From NCBI GenBank assembly GCA_019914995.1, contig CM034145.1, forward strand, positions 5,339,262 through 5,403,261: DNA of 64,000 nt, written 5' to 3'. Below, piece by piece: positions 60,801-64,000 of the stretch. The notes under the pieces are model-generated. The model worked only from the letters and a program-made list of their open reading frames with translations, was not told the DNA's origin and did no database searches. Within the stretch, counting starts at the first letter, position 1. The number at the start of each line of letters is the position of its first letter. Source of the stretch: Acanthochlamys bracteata. Its lineage: Eukaryota; Streptophyta; Magnoliopsida; Pandanales; Velloziaceae. Position numbers and translations under genes: made by a program.

Positions 60801-63739
60801 ACAGCTATAGTTAAGGTTCCTGTTGAAGCTGGAGCAGCTGAAAGCTCTCCTACAGATCAGGACATTGATATTGAAGATCAGCCAGAGGGTGGTAGCAATG
60901 CACTAAATGTTAATAGGTAAATCTCTTCTAGAGGCTAGGCATGTATATCTGATTGGCAAATAGACAACATTTGTGAACTCATGTACTTACCCACAGAATA
61001 TCTTGTTGCACCAAGCAAACAGTGGTAATAAAATAACGAGAGATTTTGGTTTGATGTTTCCAGTTTGAGAATGCTGTTACACAAGGCACCTGTTTCTCAA
61101 TCATCTGGAGGAGGCCAACACTGTCAACTTACAGATGAAGATCTACAAGCCCGGTCTTTGATAAGAAAAGTATTAGCAGATAGTCTTACAACACTGCAGG
61201 AGGAATCTACTAAGCAGCAGAGGTCGATCAGATGGGAGCTGGGAGCATGCTGGGTGCAACACCTACAAAATCAGGCTTCTGGGAAAGATCAGCCCAAAAA
61301 AACTGAAGCAACTAAGACTGAAACGACTGTGAAAGGTCTTGGGAAGCAATTTGGTCAGCTAAAAGAGATAAAGAAGAAGTCAGATAGCAAGGTAGCTAAG
61401 AATGAAGTTGGGTCAAAGGAACATTCCATTTCTAGTGGTCAAAGTTCAGCAGATCTATCCAATCAAAAGGAATCAAACAAGCAAGAATTGGATAAGGAAC
61501 CTACATTGCAGAAGTTGCTTTCTGAGCCAGCATTCTCTAGACTGAAAGAATCTGAAACTGGTCTGCATAATAAGGTTTGGCTGTCATTTTCTTTCAGATG
61601 TACACTTCTGGCTGTCATCATTTCAACTGCTTCTTGCACAGAAGGAAAATGAGCTTAACTATCACACTTTGTTACATTTTAATTTAGACCTCTTTCTTTC
61701 ATTTCTGCAACGTAAATCTTCTAACTCTAACGAAGTGAATGTGTTTGTCCTTGATTTAGGAGTTGCACCTTAATTACTATGATATTGCAACTGTTTTAAC
61801 AAAGATACTGATCTTTACCCACCCTCGAAGAGTATCAACTGTGGCCTATAAAGTATTTTAGGCCTGCACATATAGATTTCAATCAGACTTTTAAGATTTA
61901 ATACAGCTGATGTTGCAGGCCTAACTAAACGATTGGGATATTAAATAAAAAACTAATTTACTTTTTGTGGTCCTATTGTTACTCGCCTTATCAACAGCTG
62001 GATCATTTTACCGTTCATAATTTGATCATAGATTTCAAAGATCTAGAATGATACTTTAGTTGTTTGAGGGATCAATTTAGTGAGAACTTTTCTGCAGTTA
62101 ATGTGTAGATGTATGCAACCATCATTGTGCCACTTTACTTTCTTTGCCTTTGTTTTTGAGCCTGTCAAGATACTCAACACTAAGCGGCATTCGCCAGTTA
62201 CATATATGCTGTATGAATATTAGTTGCTCTTGTCAAGGAGAGGTTATGTATGTTAAGTTCATGGGTAAATGTATTCTATACATCTCATCTGAGTTACTTT
62301 TAGAATGGTTACTAGCAATCGGACCCGTTGTAGTTGTGTATAAATCTCAATATATGATAAAGATGTGGTCATGTGGCAGTCTCCTGATGAGCTGATTGAG
62401 ATGGCATATAAATATTACGAGGACACTGCCTTGCCTAAGTTGGTAAGAGAAAACCTGATGTTTCCCTCTATGGCTTCTACTTTTGTATGGTGAAAATGCT
62501 TCATATTCTCTTTGGTGGATTAATATCTCAGGTAGCAGATTTTGGTTCCCTTGAACTTTCCCCAGTTGATGGTAGGACGTTGACTGATTTTATGCACACT
62601 AGGGGCCTCCAAATGCGTTCGTTGGGCCGTGTGGTGTGTAGTGAGACTGTTTTCAATCATCAACTTGATCACATTACGGTCTTTTCAACAAATTTGGTTT
62701 TGTATTTTGCATGTGTTTACTTGTTTATCTGTCTGTCCTAAATTCAGGTTGAACTTGCCAACAAACTTCCCCACGTCCAGTCTCTTTGTGTCCATGAGAT
62801 GATTGTCCGAGCATACAAGCGCTTATTGCAAGCAGTCATAGCAGCAACTAGTGATGTAGCATACTTGGCTGGGTCAGTTGCATCATGCTTGAATGTTTTG
62901 CTCGGATCAACCCCTGCAAATGATGTAAATTCAGACTTGTGTAATGATGAAAGTCTCAAAAGAAAATGGCTAGAGATGTTCTTGTTGAAACGTTTTGGGT
63001 GGATATGGAATGATGAAAGCTGCGGTGACCTAAGGAAGTTTCCCATTCTTCGTGGGATTTGTCATAAGGTCTTATAATTCTATCCAAAAAAGATTAAAGT
63101 TATGTAAAATTTGTTTTTTAGCACCTTAAGCGATATAGTTATGGAAAGTAGGTTTCAGTTAAATTACGTTGTGCCTTTGCATACCTAAAAAGTAAGGGTA
63201 TTTTTCTGATACAGGTTGGACTTGAGCTGGTTCCTAGGGATTATGATATGGATAGTCCCTATCCTTTCAGGAAGACTGATATTATCAGTATGGTTCCTGT
63301 ATATAAAGTAAGGAATTCTTTCTTTTCAAGTAGAAGAGATTGTGGTTCTTTCCTGTTATATTTTTGCAGGATAAAATACTGATTTAACTAATTTCAAACA
63401 AAATGTATAGCACTTGACTTTGGTGTTTTCTTCTCTCATCAGCATGTGGCATGTTCATCTGCTGATGGACGCACTCTTCTGGAATCATCCAAGACTTCTT
63501 TGGATAAAGGAAAGCTAGAGGATGCTGTCAATTTTGGCACTAAGGTTTGAAATTGAGTAATTCTGAACTCAAGAACTTGTTATTATTTTTTAAACATTCA
63601 GGTTTCTTCTTACATAATGTTATTGGTTATGAAGGCACTTGCAAAACTTGTAGCCGTTTGTGGTCCTTACCATCGTATGACAGCAGGAGCATACAGTCTT
63701 CTGGCTGTAGTGTTGTATCATACTGGAGATTTTAACCAG
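57839..63739 (+). CDS. REC2-like clustered-mitochondria (CLU) family protein, 5' part
   Basis: Seventeen exons are visible (57839-57908, 58401-58462, 58577-58669, 58750-58822, 59049-59339, 59436-59500, 59608-59739, 59874-59915, 60150-60680, 60756-60916, 61064-61574, 62380-62442, 62532-62633, 62748-63068, 63215-63307, 63443-63544, 63635-63739), giving 939 aa; the gene continues past the window (family members are ~1,400-1,900 aa). Arabidopsis relatives are REC1, REC2, REC3 and FRIENDLY, cytosolic proteins governing chloroplast compartment size or mitochondrial clustering. The lysine-rich start ([20 protein letters not shown]), [19 protein letters not shown]-overlapping [27 protein letters not shown] and the [20 protein letters not shown] linker match the REC1/2 branch. 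The CLU domain follows ([76 protein letters not shown]). The last exon reads [20 protein letters not shown], before the expected TPR region. The exon 17 acceptor (ATGAAG) is weak. Confidence 0.92.
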
Positions 63740-64000
63740 GTATGTGGATCATCAGATATTTTATCCAATTGTTTGTATTTAATCCTGATCAATGAGCTAT
63801 GTATAGTGTTGGATTAGCAACTAAGGATAGAAATTCTGTTGCCTTTTTCTACAATTAAAAGATGTTGTCTTCTATATACAAATTCGATTTTGTTTAAAAA
63901 CTTTAAAACCTTTTCAGATTGCCAAACTTCCTTTAGAGATTACAACTTCCAAATTTAAGTGAAGAAAAATCTTGTGGCCTCTATGAAAAAACATGGTTTC
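63740..64000 (+). other. Intron of the REC2-like gene, cut by the window edge
   Basis: This follows the donor at 63740 (AACCAG/GTATGTGG). The next expected exon would encode the first TPR repeats; I do not find it before 64000, so the intron extends beyond the window. Confidence 0.7.

Noticed and set aside
1-64000. CRISPR arrays, bacterial operons, prophage or integrated virus
   Set aside because: The window is intron-rich plant DNA; no regularly spaced repeat-spacer array, no reverse transcriptase or capsid motifs, and no long terminal repeats were seen.

Overview
The window is plant nuclear DNA, almost certainly from a eudicot. Genes are split by many short GT-AG introns, spacers are very AT-rich, and every recognisable protein belongs to a plant family (QWRF/AUG8, plastid MGDG synthase, folate-biopterin transporter, REC/CLU). 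I cannot name the species. Exon models below were assembled by hand from splice sites, reading-frame continuity and remembered family conservation; no search or transcript data were used.

Layout. (1) 1-6393, plus: a QWRF/AUGMIN subunit 8-like microtubule protein (726 aa). (2) 7351-10507, minus: an intact folate-biopterin transporter (536 aa), followed at 12172-12635 and 33487-33802 by two decayed fragments of the same family. (3) 14401-18158, minus: the catalytic subunit of tRNA m1A58 methyltransferase (TRM61, 323 aa). (4) 20568-24214, plus: an unrecognised 478-aa RING-H2 protein whose middle is built from seven tandemly duplicated, phase-1 mini-exons. (5) 25624-30676, minus: an ASG1-like plant-specific protein (539 aa). 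(6) 30.7-37.7 kb: gene-poor spacer with a MULE-like element carrying a 9-bp target duplication, two Tourist-like MITEs and AT-rich foldback elements. (7) 37751-44487, minus: GRWD1/Rrb1-type WD40 ribosome-assembly protein (462 aa). (8) 45.2-49.5 kb, plus: a gene graveyard with a broken WDR46/BING4 C-terminus, a broken PDS5-like cohesin-factor fragment, and two terminal exons of a protein I do not recognise. (9) 49516-53194, minus: MGDG synthase MGD1 (521 aa). (10) 55206-56552, plus: a small DnaJ-type zinc-finger protein (103 aa) that needs a 17-nt micro-exon and a GC-AG intron. (11) 57839 to the window end, plus: the first 17 exons (939 aa) of a REC2-like clustered-mitochondria (CLU) family protein, cut by the window edge.

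The genes are individually transcribed eukaryotic units, not a pathway cluster. Several are housekeeping genes (tRNA modification, ribosome assembly, plastid lipid synthesis), and two of their upstream regions carry the telo-box or site II motifs usual for such genes. The most unusual feature is the exon-duplication array in the RING gene. Next come the micro-exon gene, the pseudogene cluster at 45-49 kb, and a MITE family present in three intact copies with TAA target duplications and a fourth decayed copy.
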